From positions 1,984,001-2,048,000 of the forward strand of contig NZ_JARXYP010000002.1 in assembly GCF_029893805.1 (NCBI RefSeq): DNA of 64,000 bases, written 5' to 3'. The notes below the pieces were generated by a model. The model did not search any database, was not told where the DNA came from, and was given only the letters and a program-made list of their open reading frames with translations. Position 1 is the first letter of the stretch; every line of letters begins with the position of its first letter. The stretch comes from Streptomyces sp. SAI-135. GTDB lineage: Bacteria; Actinomycetota; Actinomycetes; Streptomycetales; Streptomycetaceae. This document shows, piece after piece, positions 50,074 to 59,889 of this stretch. Made by a program: the position numbers and the translations under genes.

Positions 50074-51585
50074 TCAGTTGCCCGACAACACCCTGACCAG
50101 GTCTTCTGCCGTGCGGCAGCGGTCCAGGAGCTCCTTGACGTGATTTCGCGTTCCGCGAAGCGGTTCGAGGGTTGGGACCCGCTGGAGGGAGTCCCGGCCC
50201 GGGAGGTCGAAGATCACCGAGTCCCAGGAGGCCGCGGCGACGTCGTCGGCGTACTGCTCCAGGCAGCGGCCGCGGAAGTAGGCGCGGGTGTCCTCCGGGG
50301 GCTTGGTGCGGGCCCGCTCGACCTCGTTCTCGTCGAGGAGCCGCTTGATGCGGCCGCGGGCCGCGAGGCGGTTGTAGAGGCCCTTGTCGGCCCGTACGTC
50401 CGCGTACTGGAGGTCGAGGAGGTGCAGCTTGGCTGCGTCCCAGTCGAGGCCGTCACGGCGCCGGTAGCCCTCCATGAGCTCTCGCTTGGCGACCCAGTCG
50501 AGTTCGCCGGCGAGGCTCATGGGGTCGTGCTCCAGGCGGTTGAGGGTGTCCTCCCAGCGGGTGAGGACGTCCTTGGTCTGGTCGTCGGCGTCCGCGCCGT
50601 ACCGCTCCTCGACGTACTTGCGGGCGAGTTCGTAGTACTCCATCTGGAGCTGGACCGCGGTGAGTGTGCGGCCGCTGCGGAGGGTGACCAGGCGTTGGAG
50701 GGTCGGGTCGTGGGAGACCTGGTGGAGGGTGCGGACGGGTTGGTCCACGGCGAGGTCGACGGCGATGAAGCCGTCCTCGATCATCGAGAGGACGAGGGCC
50801 GTGGTGCCGAGCTTGAGGTAGGTGGAGATCTCGGAGAGGTTGGCGTCGCCGATGATCACGTGGAGGCGGCGGTACTTCTCGGCGTCGGCGTGGGGTTCGT
50901 CGCGGGTGTTGATGATGGGGCGCTTGAGGGTGGTCTCGAGGCCTACCTCGACCTCGAAGTAGTCGGCGCGCTGGCTGAGCTGGAAGCCGTGTTCGTGGCC
51001 GTCCTGGCCGATGCCGACGCGGCCGGCGCCGGTGACGACCTGGCGGGAGACGAAGAAGGGCGTGAGGTGGCGCACGATGTCCGAGAAGGCGGTTTCCCGC
51101 TTCATCAGGTAGTTCTCGTGTGTGCCGTAGGAGGCGCCCTTGTTGTCGGTGTTGTTCTTGTAGAGGTGGATGGGCTGGGCGCCGGGGAGCTGGGCGGCGC
51201 GTTCCGCGGCCTCGGCCATGATGCGTTCGCCGGCTTTGTCCCAGAGGACGGCGTCGCGGGGGTTGGTGACCTCGGGGGCGCTGTATTCGGGGTGTGCGTG
51301 GTCGACGTAGAGCCTGGCGCCGTTGGTGAGGATGACGTTGGCGAGGCCGATGTCCTCGTCGGTGAGCTGGCTGGAGTCGGCGGCTTCGCGGGCGAGGTCG
51401 AAGCCCCGCGCGTCGCGCAGCGGATTCTCCTCCTCGAAGTCCCAGCGGGCCCGGCGGGCCCGGTGCATCGCCGCCGCGTAGGCGTTGACGATCTGGGATG
51501 AGGTGAGCATGGCATTGGCGTTGGGGTGGCCGGGGACGGAGATCCCGTACTCCGTCTCGATGCCCATTACTCGCCGTACGGTCAT
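50074..51585 (-). CDS. dop: Depupylase / Pup deamidase Dop
   Basis: This 503-residue relative of PafA starts GIETEYGI and has [16 protein letters not shown] with the catalytic Asp. It also has the Dop-specific loop around residues 40-80 ([20 protein letters not shown]) that PafA lacks. Dop removes Pup from proteins and, where Pup ends in Gln, deamidates it. Because Pup here ends in Glu, only depupylation should be needed. It lies between mpa and pup. Confidence 0.97.
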   Translation of the reverse strand: MTVRRVMGIETEYGISVPGHPNANAMLTSSQIVNAYAAAMHRARRARWDFEEENPLRDARGFDLAREAADSSQLTDEDIGLANVILTNGARLYVDHAHPEYSAPEVTNPRDAVLWDKAGERIMAEAAERAAQLPGAQPIHLYKNNTDNKGASYGTHENYLMKRETAFSDIVRHLTPFFVSRQVVTGAGRVGIGQDGHEHGFQLSQRADYFEVEVGLETTLKRPIINTRDEPHADAEKYRRLHVIIGDANLSEISTYLKLGTTALVLSMIEDGFIAVDLAVDQPVRTLHQVSHDPTLQRLVTLRSGRTLTAVQLQMEYYELARKYVEERYGADADDQTKDVLTRWEDTLNRLEHDPMSLAGELDWVAKRELMEGYRRRDGLDWDAAKLHLLDLQYADVRADKGLYNRLAARGRIKRLLDENEVERARTKPPEDTRAYFRGRCLEQYADDVAAASWDSVIFDLPGRDSLQRVPTLEPLRGTRNHVKELLDRCRTAEDLVRVLSGN

Positions 51586-51786
51586 GCGGCCCTCCTTGCC
51601 CGGCGGCGCCCTCGGTCGGGGGCGGCGCTCAAGTACCGCTGGCGCTCCGGTGCGTGTGCGGTGCCCGTCCCCGCACTGCGCGACTCGGCGGTACCGAAGA
51701 GCCTAGAACGGCTCTGCGCTGGTGGGGAGATCATTTGCGTCATTGCCTTGCTCGCCTTTGGTCCGGTTCGTTGCCTGGAAAACAGT

Positions 51787-51822
51787 CGGCTGCGGGTACC
51801 CCGGTTCGGGCACCCGCAGCCG
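51787..51822. terminator. Intrinsic terminator of the Mpa gene
   Basis: An 11-bp stem (CGGCTGCGGGT / ACCCGCAGCCG) lies 8 bases after the mpa stop codon and is followed on the minus strand by TGTTTTCC. It separates mpa from dop. Confidence 0.82.
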
Positions 51823-51830
51823 CCCTGTGT

Positions 51831-53597
51831 TTACAGGTACTGACCGGTGTTCGCCACCGTGTCGATGGAGCGTCCGGTGTCGGCGCCCTGCTTTCCGGTG
51901 ATGAGGGTGCGGATGTAGACGATCCGCTCGCCCTTCTTTCCGGAGATGCGGGCCCAGTCGTCCGGGTTGGTGGTGTTGGGCAGGTCCTCGTTCTCCTTGA
52001 ACTCGTCCACGCATGCCTGGAGGAGGTGGGAGACGCGGAGGCCCTTCTGGTTGTGGTCGAGGAAGTCCTTGATCGCCATTTTCTTGGCGCGGCCGACGAT
52101 GTTCTCGATCATGGCGCCGGAGTTGAAGTCCTTGAAATAGAGGACTTCCTTGTCTCCGTTGGCGTAGGTGACTTCCAGGAAGCGGTTTTCCTCGGATTCG
52201 GCGTACATGTGTTCCACGGCCGTCTGGATCATGCTGGCGACGGTGGTGGCCTTGCTGCCGCCGTGCTCTCCGAGGTCGTCGGAGTGCAGGGGGAGGCGCT
52301 CGGTGAGGTACTTGCCGAAGATGTCCTTGGCGGCCTCGGCGTCGGGACGCTCGATCTTGATCTTCACGTCGAGTCGGCCGGGGCGCAGGATGGCGGGGTC
52401 GATCATGTCCTCGCGGTTGGAGGCGCCGATGACGACCACGTTCTGCAGGCCTTCGACGCCGTCGATCTCGGCGAGGAGCTGCGGGACGATGGTGTTCTCC
52501 ACGTCCGAGCTGACGCCGGAGCCGCGGGTGCGGAAGAGGGATTCCATCTCGTCGAAGAAGACGATGACGGGGGTGCCCTCGCTGGCCTTCTCACGGGCAC
52601 GCTGGAAGACGAGGCGGATCTGCCGCTCGGTCTCGCCGACGTACTTGTTGAGGAGCTCGGGGCCCTTGATGTTGAGGAAGAAGCTCTTGCCGGTGGCCTG
52701 GCCGGTGACCTCGGCGACCTTCTTGGCCAGCGAGTTGGCGACGGCCTTGGCGATGAGCGTCTTTCCGCATCCGGGGGGTCCGTAGAGCAGGACGCCCTTG
52801 GGCGGGCGCAGTTCGTGCTCCTTGAACAGGTCGGGGTAGAGGTACGGGAGCTCGACGGCGTCCCGGATGGCCTCGATCTGGCCTCCGAGTCCGCCGATCT
52901 GCTCGTAGCCGATGTCGGGGACCTCTTCGAGGACGAGTTCCTCGACCTCGCTCTTGGGAACGATCTCGTAGACGTAGCCGGATCGGGGTTCGAGCAGCAG
53001 GGCGTCGCCGGGGCGGATGGTGACGTCCAGCAGCGGCTCGGCGAGCCGTACCACCCGTTCCTCGTCGGTGTGCCCGAGCACCAGGGCGCGTTCGCCGTCC
53101 TCGAGGATCTCCTTGAGGGTGACGATGTCCCCGACGCGCTCGAACTCCATGGCTTCGACCACGTTGAGCGCTTCGTTGAGCATCACTTCCTGGCCACGCC
53201 GGAGCTCTTCGAGTTCGACGCTGGGGCTGACGTTCACCCGCAGTTTGCGGCCGCCGGTGAAGATGTCGGCGGTGCCGTCCTCGTTGGCTTCGAGGAAGAC
53301 GCCGAAGCCGGCCGGGGGCTGTGCGAGCCGGTCGACCTCCTCCTTGAGGGCCACGATCTGGTCGCGGGCCTCACGGAGCGTGTTGGCGAGTCGCTCGTTC
53401 TGGGCGGACACGCCGGCCAGGTTGGTCTGCAGCTCGACGATCCGCTCTTCGAGAATCCTCGTGTGTCGCGGAGAGTCGGCGAGCTTGCGTCGCAGGACGG
53501 CGATCTCCTGCTCAAGGTAGGCAATCTGCCCGGACGGGTCGTCGGACCCTCGTCCCGGGCGGATGCCGCGGTTCATGTCGTCGTCGTGGGCTGCCAC
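51831..53597 (-). CDS. mpa: Proteasomal AAA+ ATPase Mpa/ARC
   Basis: This 588-residue ring ATPase captures pupylated proteins and unfolds them into the 20S proteasome. An N-terminal coiled coil (about 25-92) binds Pup. Two OB domains (about 95-225) follow. The AAA+ domain has Walker A GPPGCGKT (273-280) and Walker [11 protein letters not shown]. The C-terminus ends GQYL, the gating tail that docks into the proteasome alpha ring. GTG at 53597 with GGAGGAGGTGAGG upstream is preferred to the slightly longer frame. It is transcribed on its own, divergent from a ferredoxin gene. Confidence 0.96.
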   Translation of the reverse strand: MAAHDDDMNRGIRPGRGSDDPSGQIAYLEQEIAVLRRKLADSPRHTRILEERIVELQTNLAGVSAQNERLANTLREARDQIVALKEEVDRLAQPPAGFGVFLEANEDGTADIFTGGRKLRVNVSPSVELEELRRGQEVMLNEALNVVEAMEFERVGDIVTLKEILEDGERALVLGHTDEERVVRLAEPLLDVTIRPGDALLLEPRSGYVYEIVPKSEVEELVLEEVPDIGYEQIGGLGGQIEAIRDAVELPYLYPDLFKEHELRPPKGVLLYGPPGCGKTLIAKAVANSLAKKVAEVTGQATGKSFFLNIKGPELLNKYVGETERQIRLVFQRAREKASEGTPVIVFFDEMESLFRTRGSGVSSDVENTIVPQLLAEIDGVEGLQNVVVIGASNREDMIDPAILRPGRLDVKIKIERPDAEAAKDIFGKYLTERLPLHSDDLGEHGGSKATTVASMIQTAVEHMYAESEENRFLEVTYANGDKEVLYFKDFNSGAMIENIVGRAKKMAIKDFLDHNQKGLRVSHLLQACVDEFKENEDLPNTTNPDDWARISGKKGERIVYIRTLITGKQGADTGRSIDTVANTGQYL

Positions 53598-53841
53598 GGT
53601 CCTCACCTCCTCCAAGGGGAGCTGGACGCTTCCAGACCCTACCTGGGTGGGTGTCGATTGAAACCCCTAGATCACAAAGACTGTCGAGGTGTGTCCGATC
53701 TTCACCCTTGCGCTCTCCCTCACGCCAGGGGAATACCCACCGAACAAGATTGGAAAGCTGCCGAAGGTAGGGTCGAAGTGTTCAACACCCGTCAGAGCTG
53801 GCCGGATTCCCGTTCGGCTCGACGCATAAACGGCAGGAGAG

Positions 53842-54147
53842 ATGAGAGTGCAGCAGGAGGTCGGGGCCGGCGGCGAGACCCTGGAGGTCTGGATCGATCA
53901 GGACCTCTGTACCGGTGACGGCATCTGCGCGCAGTACGCGCCGGAGGTGTTCGAGCTGGACATCGACGGTCTGGCCTACGTCAAGGGTGCCAACGACGAG
54001 CTGCTGCAGGACAAGGGCGCCACAACGCCCGTGCCGCTGCCGCTTCTCACCGATGTGGTGGACTCGGCGAAGGAGTGTCCGGGCGAGTGCATTCATGTAC
54101 GTCGGGTTTCGGACAGCGTCGAGATCTACGGACCGGACGCAGAGTGA
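53842..54147 (+). CDS. 3Fe-4S-type ferredoxin
   Basis: This 101-residue small ferredoxin has the four cysteines Cys23, Cys29, Cys79 and Cys83 (CTGDGIC and CPGECIH). An extra 25-residue insertion lies between the two halves compared with the usual P450-partner ferredoxins. It donates electrons to P450s or other oxygenases; no partner is adjacent. ATG at 53842 with AGGAGAG upstream is clear. It is divergent from mpa, and homologues sit in the same place in other actinobacteria. Confidence 0.9.
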   Translation: MRVQQEVGAGGETLEVWIDQDLCTGDGICAQYAPEVFELDIDGLAYVKGANDELLQDKGATTPVPLPLLTDVVDSAKECPGECIHVRRVSDSVEIYGPDAE

Positions 54148-54204
54148 CCGGAAAGGCACCCTGCGTGACCACTGTCTGATTTCTCACAGATGTGATCGCT
54201 TCGG

Positions 54205-54783
54205 TCAGACGCTGTGCGTGCCCGCGGGGGTCGAGCGGACGAACGCGCCGTCCTTCCACTGCCATTTCGCCTCGTCCTTCACGTCCGGGCAGCAACTGGG
54301 TACGCCGGACGTGGAGTAGCCGAGCAGGGTCGCGAGGACGGCGCCGTCGCGCAGCGTGAAGTCGGTGACGGTGTTGCGGGTCTTCGGGCTCAGCAGGGTG
54401 GCGACGACGCGGGGTTCGCCGGTGTCCTTCGCGTGTGTGATGACGTAGACGGCGTCGGGCGGGGTGCCCATGGGGGCGTCGCAGTGCACCACGACGACTG
54501 TTTCCGGCCGTCCGTCGCCGTCGAGGTCTCCGGAGACCCGTTTCTGCACCTTCGCCTTGACCGGGCCGCAGTCGATCGGGAAGTGGACGTCGGCGGGGTC
54601 GGGGGCCGTCGTGACCACCGGGGCGGTTCTGCCCTTGGGGCCGGCCGCCTGGGCCGCGGTGGCGGGGTTGGGCTGCAGGACCGAGGAGAGGGCCACGACT
54701 CCCGCCACGGCCGTGGCGGTGGCGACCCAGTGGATCGGGCGGGTGTGCGTGTGTGCCAGTTCCGGGACGGCGGATTGCTGCAC
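54205..54783 (-). CDS. Membrane-anchored or secreted protein of unknown function
   Basis: This 192-residue protein has one N-terminal hydrophobic segment (about residues 18-40, ending PATAAQAA), which could be a signal peptide. The mature part contains GDLDGDGRPETVVVVHC, a calcium-binding-like DxDGDG loop seen in FG-GAP/VCBS-type repeats, and later Cys pairs (PSCCPD). GTG at 54783 with AGGAGA eight bases upstream is chosen; ATG at 54831 is an alternative. No function is assigned. It faces the ferredoxin gene tail to tail. Confidence 0.75.
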   Translation of the reverse strand: MQQSAVPELAHTHTRPIHWVATATAVAGVVALSSVLQPNPATAAQAAGPKGRTAPVVTTAPDPADVHFPIDCGPVKAKVQKRVSGDLDGDGRPETVVVVHCDAPMGTPPDAVYVITHAKDTGEPRVVATLLSPKTRNTVTDFTLRDGAVLATLLGYSTSGVPSCCPDVKDEAKWQWKDGAFVRSTPAGTHSV

Positions 54784-54924
54784 TAGGAGCGTCTCCTGTG
54801 AGGGCTGTGCCGGTGGGGGGGTGGCCAGCATGGTGCCACACGTCACAGATGGGGGGAACGGCGGGGTGGGTACTCGTGCAGGTTTTCCCGCGGCGGTCTC
54901 TGCCGCTCCCCCAACATGGCGGCG

Positions 54925-54965
54925 CCGGGGTGGAGTTCCCGTGGTCTGCGGGAACTCCACCCCGG
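54925..54965. terminator. Intrinsic terminator of trmI
   Basis: A perfect 17-bp stem (CCGGGGTGGAGTTCCCG and its complement) with a 7-base loop lies about 33 bases after the trmI stop codon. Confidence 0.88.
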
Positions 54966-54997
54966 CGGCTGTACGTTGACTGCGGCACGGGGCCGCC

Positions 54998-55900
54998 TCA
55001 GCGGCCGGAGCCTCCGTCGGCGTTGGGGCCGGCGTAGTCCTCGCCGTAGGCGCCCTTGGCGGGGCGGCGGCGGCGCATGGGGGGCTCGACGCCGTCGGCG
55101 AGGCGGCGGGCGGTGAGGAGGAAGCCGGTGTGGCCGATCATCCGGTGGTCGGGGCGGACGGCCAGGCCCTCGATGTGCCAGTTGCGGATCATCGTCTCCC
55201 AGGCGGTCGGCTCGTTGAAGCAGCCGATCTCGCGGATGGACTCCACGGTCCGGGCGAGCTGGGTGGTGGTGGCGACGTAGCAGCACAGGATGCCGCCGGG
55301 GACGAGGGCCTTGGAGACGGCCTCCAGGCATTCCCAGGGGGCGAGCATGTCGAGGATGACGCGGTCGACGTCGGCGTCGGACAGGTTGTCCTGGAGGTCG
55401 CCGACGGTGAGCTGCCAGGCGGGGTGCGGGCCGCCGAAGTAGCGCTCCACGTTCTGCTTCGCGATGTCGGCGAAGTCCTCGCGGCGCTCGTAGCTGTGCA
55501 GCATGCCCTGGTCGCCGATGGCGCGCAGCAGGAAGCTGCTGAGGGAGCCGGAGCCGACGCCTGCCTCGACGACGCGGGCGCCGGGGAAGATGTCGGCGAA
55601 GGCGAGGATCTGCCCCGCGTCCTTGGGGTAAACCACGGCGGCGCCGCGGGGCATGGACAGGACGTAGTCGGGGAGCAGGGGGCGCAGCGCGAGGTAGGCG
55701 ACGTTACCGGTGGTGCGGACAACGCTGCCCTCGGGTGCGCCGATCAGCTCGTCGTGCGGGAAGGAACCCTTGTGGGTGTGGAAGTTCTTTCCCTCTTCGA
55801 GCGTGAACGTGTAGTGGCGGCCCTTGGGGTCGGTCAGCTGAACCTGGTCCCCGACCTTGAAGGGCCCGCGCCTGCGGGCGGCACCGGTCGGTTCGGACAT
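54998..55900 (-). CDS. trmI: tRNA (adenine58-N1)-methyltransferase TrmI
   Basis: This 300-residue SAM-dependent methyltransferase makes m1A58 in the T-loop of tRNA. An N-terminal beta-barrel (about 1-70) precedes the Rossmann domain with VVEAGVGSGSLSSFLLRAIG (the SAM loop), YERREDFADIAKQNVERYFG and VILDMLAPWECLEAV. The position near the proteasome genes is conserved in actinobacteria; in mycobacteria the enzyme is encoded close to mpa. A 25-residue Arg/Gly-rich C-terminal tail is variable. Confidence 0.94.
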   Translation of the reverse strand: MSEPTGAARRRGPFKVGDQVQLTDPKGRHYTFTLEEGKNFHTHKGSFPHDELIGAPEGSVVRTTGNVAYLALRPLLPDYVLSMPRGAAVVYPKDAGQILAFADIFPGARVVEAGVGSGSLSSFLLRAIGDQGMLHSYERREDFADIAKQNVERYFGGPHPAWQLTVGDLQDNLSDADVDRVILDMLAPWECLEAVSKALVPGGILCCYVATTTQLARTVESIREIGCFNEPTAWETMIRNWHIEGLAVRPDHRMIGHTGFLLTARRLADGVEPPMRRRRPAKGAYGEDYAGPNADGGSGR

Positions 55901-55938
55901 GTGAACAGCCTACCGGTCCGCGGAGGGGCCGCCGACCA

Positions 55939-57492
55939 CTAGGAGGGTCTGGCCATGGCCTTCACGAAGGCGCGCTCGACGTCGGCGGCGGACAGGACGC
56001 CGTAGATCTCCCCGGTCTCTTCTACGACGAGGTATTCGGTGGCGGGGGTGGCGCGGAGGGTGTCCAGCAGGTCCTCGCCCGCGAGCTCGGCGGAGACCCG
56101 CATGCCGTCGGTGAGGTCCTGGGCGAGGCCGCTGACGGCGACCCAGGGGCGGCGGTGTTCCGGTACGCCGACGATGGCGGCCTCGCGGACGAGGGAGAGC
56201 GGGGTGCCCTCGGCGTCGACGACGACCAGGGCGCGGGCGCCGGCGTCGTTGGCGCGGCGCAGGGCCTCGGAGAGGGGGGTGTCGGTCTCGACGGGGACCG
56301 CGCGGCGGGTGAGGGTGCGGGCGCGCAGTTCGGGGAGGTGTTCCCTGAGCCGGGCCATGCGGAGGCTGTTGCCGGCGCCGGTCCAGATGATCGCGGCGAG
56401 GATGGCGGCGAGCAGGGCGTCCATCACGGTGTCCATGCCGACGTTGTCCTCTGCGGAGGAGCCGAGGGCGCCGGACTGGGTGAGCAGCGGGAGGCCGATG
56501 AGGACGCAGACGGCGAGGGCGCGGCCGACCCAGGCGGCGGCGATGGTGCCGCTCATGGGCTTGCCGGTGATCTTCCAGACGACGGCGCGGAGCATGCGGC
56601 CGCCGTCGAGCGGGAGGCCCGGCAGGAGGTTGAAGGCGGCCACGATGAGGTTGGAGACCATCAGGCCGGCGAGCAGGACGCCGGGGACGGTGCCGGGTTC
56701 CACGGGTTGCATGGCGAGGTAGAAGAGGCCGGCGAGGACCAGGGAGAGCAGCGGGCCGACGAAGGCCAGCACGAACTCCCGGCCGGGGGTCTCGGCTTCC
56801 TTCTCGATCTCGGAGACGCCGCCGAAGAACTGGAGCTGGATGCGGCGTACGGGGAGTTTGAAGCGCAGGGCCGCGACGGTGTGGGCCAGTTCGTGGACGA
56901 GGACGGAGGCGTAGAAGGCGACCGCGAAGAAGAGGGAGACGAGGTAGCGGGCGGCGCCGAGTTCGGGCAGCACGCGCTCCAGTTGGCCGCCGAACACCCA
57001 GGTGATGAGCGCGGCGACGAGGAACCAGCTGGGGGCGACGTAGACGGGCACGCCGAAGGGGCGGCCCATCAGCAGGCCGCCGCGCGGCTGGGGGGACGGG
57101 GGCGGGGGGTTCCTGGGGGCGCCGGAGTGGGCCAGGGTGCGGTGGTCGTCGGCGGTGCGGGGGTCGCGGGGCACGGTGGGTTTCCGCAGGTCGGCGGTTT
57201 CACCGGGGGTGGGCGGGTGCTCGGCGTCCCCGGGGCCGGTCTCGCTCTCCGCGGCCGGGGCGTCGGCGTGGCCGTCCGTGGCGGGCTGCCGTGCGGCGTC
57301 GGAGTCCTCGGGCGCGGCGTCGGCGTGCGGGGACTCGCGCTCGGTGGACGGGGCGACGGCCCGGGTCCCGTGCTCGTGCGGGTCGGGGGCCGTGGGGTCG
57401 GTGGTCGGGGCCGTGGGCCCTGCGTGGGGCTCGGCCGGCCGGTCCGTGCCGGACCGCGGCTGCCCGCTCCCGCTCCCGCCGCTCTCGTCCAC
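55939..57492 (-). CDS. Site-2-type intramembrane metalloprotease (M50) with CBS domains
   Basis: This 517-residue protein starts with a disordered, Pro/Ala/Asp-rich cytoplasmic tail of about 140 residues. A membrane domain follows with the zinc-binding HELAH near residue 200 and the second metal-ligand motif NLLPGLPLDGGR. Two CBS domains form the last 130 residues. Such proteases cut membrane-bound anti-sigma or signalling proteins, and CBS domains usually sense adenosine nucleotides. The physiological substrate is unknown. It lies 38 bases before trmI on the same strand and is divergent from the RecB-family nuclease gene. Confidence 0.92.
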   Translation of the reverse strand: MDESGGSGSGQPRSGTDRPAEPHAGPTAPTTDPTAPDPHEHGTRAVAPSTERESPHADAAPEDSDAARQPATDGHADAPAAESETGPGDAEHPPTPGETADLRKPTVPRDPRTADDHRTLAHSGAPRNPPPPSPQPRGGLLMGRPFGVPVYVAPSWFLVAALITWVFGGQLERVLPELGAARYLVSLFFAVAFYASVLVHELAHTVAALRFKLPVRRIQLQFFGGVSEIEKEAETPGREFVLAFVGPLLSLVLAGLFYLAMQPVEPGTVPGVLLAGLMVSNLIVAAFNLLPGLPLDGGRMLRAVVWKITGKPMSGTIAAAWVGRALAVCVLIGLPLLTQSGALGSSAEDNVGMDTVMDALLAAILAAIIWTGAGNSLRMARLREHLPELRARTLTRRAVPVETDTPLSEALRRANDAGARALVVVDAEGTPLSLVREAAIVGVPEHRRPWVAVSGLAQDLTDGMRVSAELAGEDLLDTLRATPATEYLVVEETGEIYGVLSAADVERAFVKAMARPS

Positions 57493-57666
57493 GATGTCCC
57501 CTCGTTCGAAGCGTCTTCCGCGCTGCCGTGCGGAAGGGTCTCGGGTCGATGGTATGCGGCGGTCGCGCCGCGTTCCGCCCCGGCACCCCCCGTGTTTCCT
57601 CAGGAGCCACAGTGGTCACGGCCGGGAATGGGTCACTGTCAGTGGCGGGCCGTATGGTCTGTGGTC

Positions 57667-59133
57667 ATGGAGACGAGCACGGAGGCCACCGCCGACACCC
57701 CGCGAGCAGCGGACGAGTCGGTGACGGCGCAGCCGGGAGGGGCACCGGCCGACGCCGAGGTCACGCCGTCGGCTGCCGAGGGCACCCGACGGCACGGGGA
57801 CACGGCCGTCGATGCCCCTGGGGCGGCGGACACGGCCCCGACGGGCAAGGCCGAGGAACGGGACACGCCTGGTCCCGGGACCGGCGGCCCTCTGGGCGGG
57901 GACACGGCCGTGGACGGCGCACGGGCGACGGACACGACCGGCTCCGCACCGGCGGCTGGTCGACATAGGGGGGACGCCGTGGAGGGCCTGAGGGCGGCTG
58001 ACGCGGCCAAGCCCCGGACGAATGAGGCACCGGCCGCGACCAGCCCCGGGACCGGCGGCCCCCTGGGCGGGGACACGGCCGTGGACGACGCACGGGCGGC
58101 GGACGCGGTCCGGGGCGGGACGGTCGAGGGACCGGAGGCGACCGGCCTCGCACCGGCGGCTGGTCGGCAGGGTGGGGGCACCACCGCCGATGTCCCCGGG
58201 GCGGCGGACGAGGGTGGGCCTGGAGCGGTCGCCGTCGGGCAGGAGGGACCGGACGCGGGTGTTGCGGTGGCTCGGGCGGGCCGTGTGGGTTCTGCCGCGC
58301 CTGCTTCTCTGTCTCCCTCTCGGGCCAATGACTTCATGCAGTGCCCGCTGCTGTACCGGTTCCGGGTGATCGACCGGCTGCCGGAGAAGCCGAGCGCGGC
58401 GGCGACCCGGGGGACCCTGGTGCACTCGGTGCTGGAGCGGCTGTTCGACGCCCCGGCCGGGGAGCGGACCGCGCCCGCGGCCAAGTCGCTGATCCCGGGC
58501 CAGTGGGACCGGCTCCGGGAGAGCCGGCCGGAGGTGCTGGAGCTGTTCGCCGACGATCCGGACGGCGAGCGGCTGGCGACGTGGCTCTCCGAGGCGGAGC
58601 GACTGGTCGAGCGGTGGTTCACGCTGGAGGACCCGACGCGACTGGAGCCCGCCGAGCGGGAGTTGTTCGTCGAGGCGGAGCTGGACTCGGGACTGCGGCT
58701 GCGCGGGATCATCGACCGGGTCGACGTGGCGCCGACCGGTGAGGTGCGGATCGTCGACTACAAGACCGGCAAGGCGCCCCGGCCCGAGTACGCCGAGGGC
58801 GCGCTGTTCCAGATGAAGTTCTACGCGCTGGTGGTGTGGCGGCTGAAGAAGGTGATCCCGCGCCGCCTCCAGCTCGTCTACCTCGGCAGCGGTGACGTGT
58901 TGACCTACGACCCGGTCCTCGCCGACCTGGAGCGGGTCGAGCGCAAGCTGCTGGCGCTGTGGGAGGCGATCCGGCAGGCCACGCGGACGGGCGACTGGCG
59001 GCCGCGTCCCACGAAGCTGTGCGGCTGGTGCGATCACCAGGAGCACTGCCCGGAGTTCGGCGGCACTCCCCCGCCCTACCCGCTGCCGGTGGAGGCCGCG
59101 CCCGGCGAGCAGGGCAGAATGGGGCCGGACTAG
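57667..59133 (+). CDS. RecB-family PD-(D/E)XK nuclease with Fe-S cysteines and a repetitive N-terminal extension
   Basis: This 488-residue protein has two parts. Residues 1-215 are low-complexity Ala/Gly/Thr/Asp with imperfect repeats (PGTGGPLGGDTAVD occurs twice, APAAGR twice). The remaining 270 residues are the usual free-standing RecB-like exonuclease: LSPSRANDFMQCPLLYRFR, then the catalytic IDRVDVAPTGEVRIVDYKTG and the C-terminal CGWCDHQEHC, whose cysteines with the one in MQCP suit a 4Fe-4S cluster as in AddB. It probably processes DNA ends. As I recall them, homologues are about 270-300 residues, so an internal start near 58290 is possible, but ATG at 57667 is the only clear one I see. 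Confidence 0.87.
   Translation: METSTEATADTPRAADESVTAQPGGAPADAEVTPSAAEGTRRHGDTAVDAPGAADTAPTGKAEERDTPGPGTGGPLGGDTAVDGARATDTTGSAPAAGRHRGDAVEGLRAADAAKPRTNEAPAATSPGTGGPLGGDTAVDDARAADAVRGGTVEGPEATGLAPAAGRQGGGTTADVPGAADEGGPGAVAVGQEGPDAGVAVARAGRVGSAAPASLSPSRANDFMQCPLLYRFRVIDRLPEKPSAAATRGTLVHSVLERLFDAPAGERTAPAAKSLIPGQWDRLRESRPEVLELFADDPDGERLATWLSEAERLVERWFTLEDPTRLEPAERELFVEAELDSGLRLRGIIDRVDVAPTGEVRIVDYKTGKAPRPEYAEGALFQMKFYALVVWRLKKVIPRRLQLVYLGSGDVLTYDPVLADLERVERKLLALWEAIRQATRTGDWRPRPTKLCGWCDHQEHCPEFGGTPPPYPLPVEAAPGEQGRMGPD
57876..58200. repeat. Long imperfect repeats in the nuclease N-terminal extension
   Basis: The stretch containing GGGACCGGCGGCC and GGGCGGGGACACGGCCGTGG occurs at about 57880-57920 and again at about 58045-58085, roughly 160 bases apart. 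A second pair with GCACCGGCGGCTGGTCG occurs near 57945 and 58150. The repeats stay in frame. Confidence 0.75.
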
Positions 59134-59147
59134 CGAAGGAGACACAC

Positions 59148-59819
59148 GTGGCCATCCGCGTCCTACTGGTCGACGACCAGCCGCTGCTGCGTACCGGGTT
59201 CCGGATGATTCTGGAGGCCGAGCAGGACATCGCGGTCGTGGGCGAGGCCGGAGACGGTCTTCAGGCCCTCGACCAGGTGCGGGCGCTGCAGCCCGACGTG
59301 GTCCTGATGGACATCCGTATGCCGCGGATGGACGGTGTGGAGGCGACCCGGCAGATCACCGGTCCCGGGCGGGACGGCCCGGCCAAGGTGCTGGTGCTGA
59401 CCACCTTCGACCTCGACGAGTACGTGGTGGAGGCGCTGCGGGCGGGGGCCAGCGGCTTCCTACTCAAGGACGCCCCGGCCAACGAACTGGTGCAGGCAAT
59501 CCGGGTGGTGGCCGCGGGCGAGGCGATGCTCGCGCCGAGCATCACGCGCCGGCTGCTCGACAAGTACGCCACGCATCTGCCCTCGGGTGACGAGCCGGTG
59601 CCGGACACCCTGCACACGCTCACCGACCGCGAGGTCGAGGTGCTCAAGCTGGTGGCGCGCGGGCTGTCCAACGCGGAGATCGCCGCGGACCTGTTCGTCA
59701 GCGAGACCACCGTGAAGACGCATGTGGGCCATGTGCTGACCAAGCTGGGGCTGCGGGACCGGGTGCAGGCCGCGGTGTACGCGTACGAGAGCGGTCTGGT
59801 CCGTCCGGGCGCGCAGTAG
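59148..59819 (+). CDS. NarL/LuxR-family response regulator
   Basis: This 223-residue regulator has a receiver domain with acidic pair Asp9-Asp10, phosphoacceptor Asp55 (LMDIRMPRMDG) and the conserved Lys in GFLLKDA. The C-terminal LuxR helix-turn-helix contains LTDREVEVLKLVARGLSNAE. No histidine kinase is adjacent, so it is an orphan here. GTG at 59148 with GAAGGAGA upstream lies 14 bases after the nuclease stop, so the two are likely co-transcribed. Confidence 0.93.
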   Translation: MAIRVLLVDDQPLLRTGFRMILEAEQDIAVVGEAGDGLQALDQVRALQPDVVLMDIRMPRMDGVEATRQITGPGRDGPAKVLVLTTFDLDEYVVEALRAGASGFLLKDAPANELVQAIRVVAAGEAMLAPSITRRLLDKYATHLPSGDEPVPDTLHTLTDREVEVLKLVARGLSNAEIAADLFVSETTVKTHVGHVLTKLGLRDRVQAAVYAYESGLVRPGAQ

Positions 59820-59833
59820 CGGACGGTGGCAGG

Positions 59834-59876
59834 ACGAAGAGGGCGCCCCTTTCCTGACCGGGGGCGCCCTCTTCGT
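59834..59876. terminator. Bidirectional terminator
   Basis: A 16-bp stem (ACGAAGAGGGCGCCCC and its complement) with an 11-base loop lies between the convergent response regulator and solute-binding lipoprotein genes. Confidence 0.88.
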
Positions 59877-59889
59877 GTCCGTGGGGTGA

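Noticed and set aside
53598..53841. Promoter for the ferredoxin gene with TTGGAA and TAGGGT
   Set aside because: The spacing between the two hexamers is only about 12 bases, too short for a normal promoter.
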